Positions 63,183 through 64,000 of a stretch of 64,000 bases of DNA are shown piece after piece. The translations under genes and the position numbers were made by a program. The first letter of the stretch is position 1. Every line of letters starts with the position of its first letter. The notes beneath the pieces were generated by a model that had not been told where the DNA came from, did not search any database, and saw nothing but the letters and a program-made list of their open reading frames with translations. This DNA is from Ventricola sp051883735. GTDB lineage: Bacteria; Bacillota; Clostridia; Christensenellales; Aristaeellaceae. The stretch is from positions 54,713 to 118,712 of the forward strand of contig JBJEUH010000142.1 of the NCBI GenBank assembly GCA_051883735.1. Reading direction: 5' to 3'.

Positions 63183-63210
63183 ATTATATCATACAAATGT
63201 ACAAAAGCAA
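63183..63210 (-). promoter_or_regulatory. sigma-A promoter of the rnf operon
   Basis: Minus strand TTGCTT (63210-63205), 16-bp spacer, TATAAT (63188-63183), leaving a leader of about 60 bases before rnfC. Confidence 0.7.
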
Positions 63211-63282
63211 ACCACGTTTTCTCCTTTTTCCACTCGTTAGTTTTTTCTCGATCAAGGGCCTTTCTGGTTTCGTCGTAAGTAA

Positions 63283-63328
63283 ATAAAGACTTTCAGTCTG
63301 TTCGCTAAAACAAACCGAAAGTCTTTAT
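63283..63328 (-). terminator. terminator after spoIVA
   Basis: ATAAAGACTTTC (63283-63294) and GAAAGTCTTTAT (63317-63328) form a perfect 12-bp stem just after the spoIVA stop codon. Confidence 0.8.
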
Positions 63329-63329
63329 A

Positions 63330-64000
63330 TTACAGAAGAATACAGACCATCCCGCCCGTTCCTTCGTTGATGATTTTTTCCAGCGTCTGCTGAATCTTCA
63401 GCTGCGTATCCGCCGGCATGTGCATGAGCTTGTTGGACAGCCCCTCCCGCACCAGATCGGACAGCGGCTTGCCAAAGAGATTGCTTCCCCAGAGCTTCTG
63501 CGGGTCCTGCTCAAAGCCGTCCATCAGGTATCGGATCATCTCTTCGGACTGCTGCTCTGTGCCGACGACCGGCGAAACCTCCGTCTGGATGTCCACCCGG
63601 ATGAGGTGCAGGCTGGGCGCACTCGCGCGCAGGCGCACGCCGAACCTTCCGCCCTGCTTCATGATCTCCGGCTCCTGCAGCGTCATTTCCTCCAGCAGCG
63701 GCGGTACGAGTCCGTATCCCGTTTCGCGCACGGCCTGAAGCGCCTGCGCGACGTGATCGTATTCCCGCTTCGCCGTCACCAGCTCTCGAAGCAGCGAGAG
63801 CAGATGCGCGTCGCTCTTGATCTCCGTTCCGCACTGCTCGGCCAAAATCTGGTTGAACAGCCCCTCCCGCAGGTTCATTTGCAGATACGCCGTGCCGCTT
63901 CCATGCTCGACGGTCTTTTCCGACACGCTGTCCAGATACGGATTCTCGCCCACGCTCTGCGCAAAGCGGTGAACATCCTCGATGCGCAGGTTCTTCGGAG
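63330..64000 (-). CDS. spoIVA: stage IV sporulation protein A, C-terminal part
   Basis: SpoIVA is the ATPase that polymerises on the forespore surface as the base of the spore coat. The reading frame is open to the window edge, so only the last 223 residues are seen and the start and P-loop lie outside. The C-terminal segment LSNKLMHMPADTQLKIQQTL and the ending EKIINEGTGGMVCILL match the family, whose last residues insert at the membrane. A terminator follows at once. The gene shows that sporulation genes extend to this end of the window. Confidence 0.9.
   Translation of the reverse strand, partial: PKNLRIEDVHRFAQSVGENPYLDSVSEKTVEHGSGTAYLQMNLREGLFNQILAEQCGTEIKSDAHLLSLLRELVTAKREYDHVAQALQAVRETGYGLVPPLLEEMTLQEPEIMKQGGRFGVRLRASAPSLHLIRVDIQTEVSPVVGTEQQSEEMIRYLMDGFEQDPQKLWGSNLFGKPLSDLVREGLSNKLMHMPADTQLKIQQTLEKIINEGTGGMVCILL

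Overview
The window is a gene-dense, GC-rich chromosomal segment from an anaerobic, endospore-forming member of the Firmicutes, probably class Clostridia. The evidence is a spoIIAA-spoIIAB-sigF operon, a ylbJ-like gene, the 3' part of spoIVA, a complete rnfCDGEAB operon, a ctsR-clpC locus, a Firmicutes-type lexA and the mrfA-mrfB (yprA-yprB) pair. I cannot name the species. I found no tRNA, rRNA, IS element, prophage or CRISPR array. One 100-N assembly gap (59470-59569) lies inside rnfG.

Layout: 57-7570 is a ten-gene F1Fo ATP synthase operon (two small accessory membrane proteins, then atpB-E-F-H-A-G-D-C). 7576-10873 is a leftward lgt-pncB-recX operon. upp stands alone at 11023-11652. 11737-22098 is a leftward nucleotide and amide operon, asnB-guaA-carA-carB-purA-purB. 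22312-24904 carries proC, rnhA and a XerC/D-type recombinase. 24943-26000 has a small Cys-rich gene divergent from lexA. 26011-31159 holds a secreted two-domain carbohydrate enzyme, rsmA, a GT2 glycosyltransferase and a yebC-type gene. 31225-35952 is the sporulation and cell-wall block (ylbJ-like, spoIIA operon, PBP1A). 36021-41761 is a four-gene overlapping operon with mrfA/mrfB. 41835-44778 is ctsR-clpC. 44792-48792 is abc-f, udk and an MFS transporter. 48804-56417 holds galE, a cyclase-family enzyme, two overlapping VanY-type peptidases, hflX, a cysteine desulfurase and glyA. 56440-63210 is the rnf operon, and the window ends inside spoIVA.

The strongest biological theme is ion-coupled energy metabolism. 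The c subunit of the ATP synthase carries a two-glutamate motif like those of Na+-coupled rotors. The Rnf complex, a ferredoxin:NAD+ oxidoreductase that pumps Na+ or H+, has an RnfG enlarged from about 200 to about 700 residues by tandem FMN-binding modules. If each module is flavinylated, the subunit would carry a chain of flavins outside the membrane.

A second theme is reduction of regulatory proteins. SigF lacks the region-3 segment that SpoIIAB grips. ClpC lacks its middle (M/UVR) domain, and the mcsA and mcsB genes normally found between ctsR and clpC are absent. Good sigma-A promoters, a CtsR operator, a probable LexA box, a sigma-E-like promoter and paired-gene terminators can be read directly and explain most operon boundaries.
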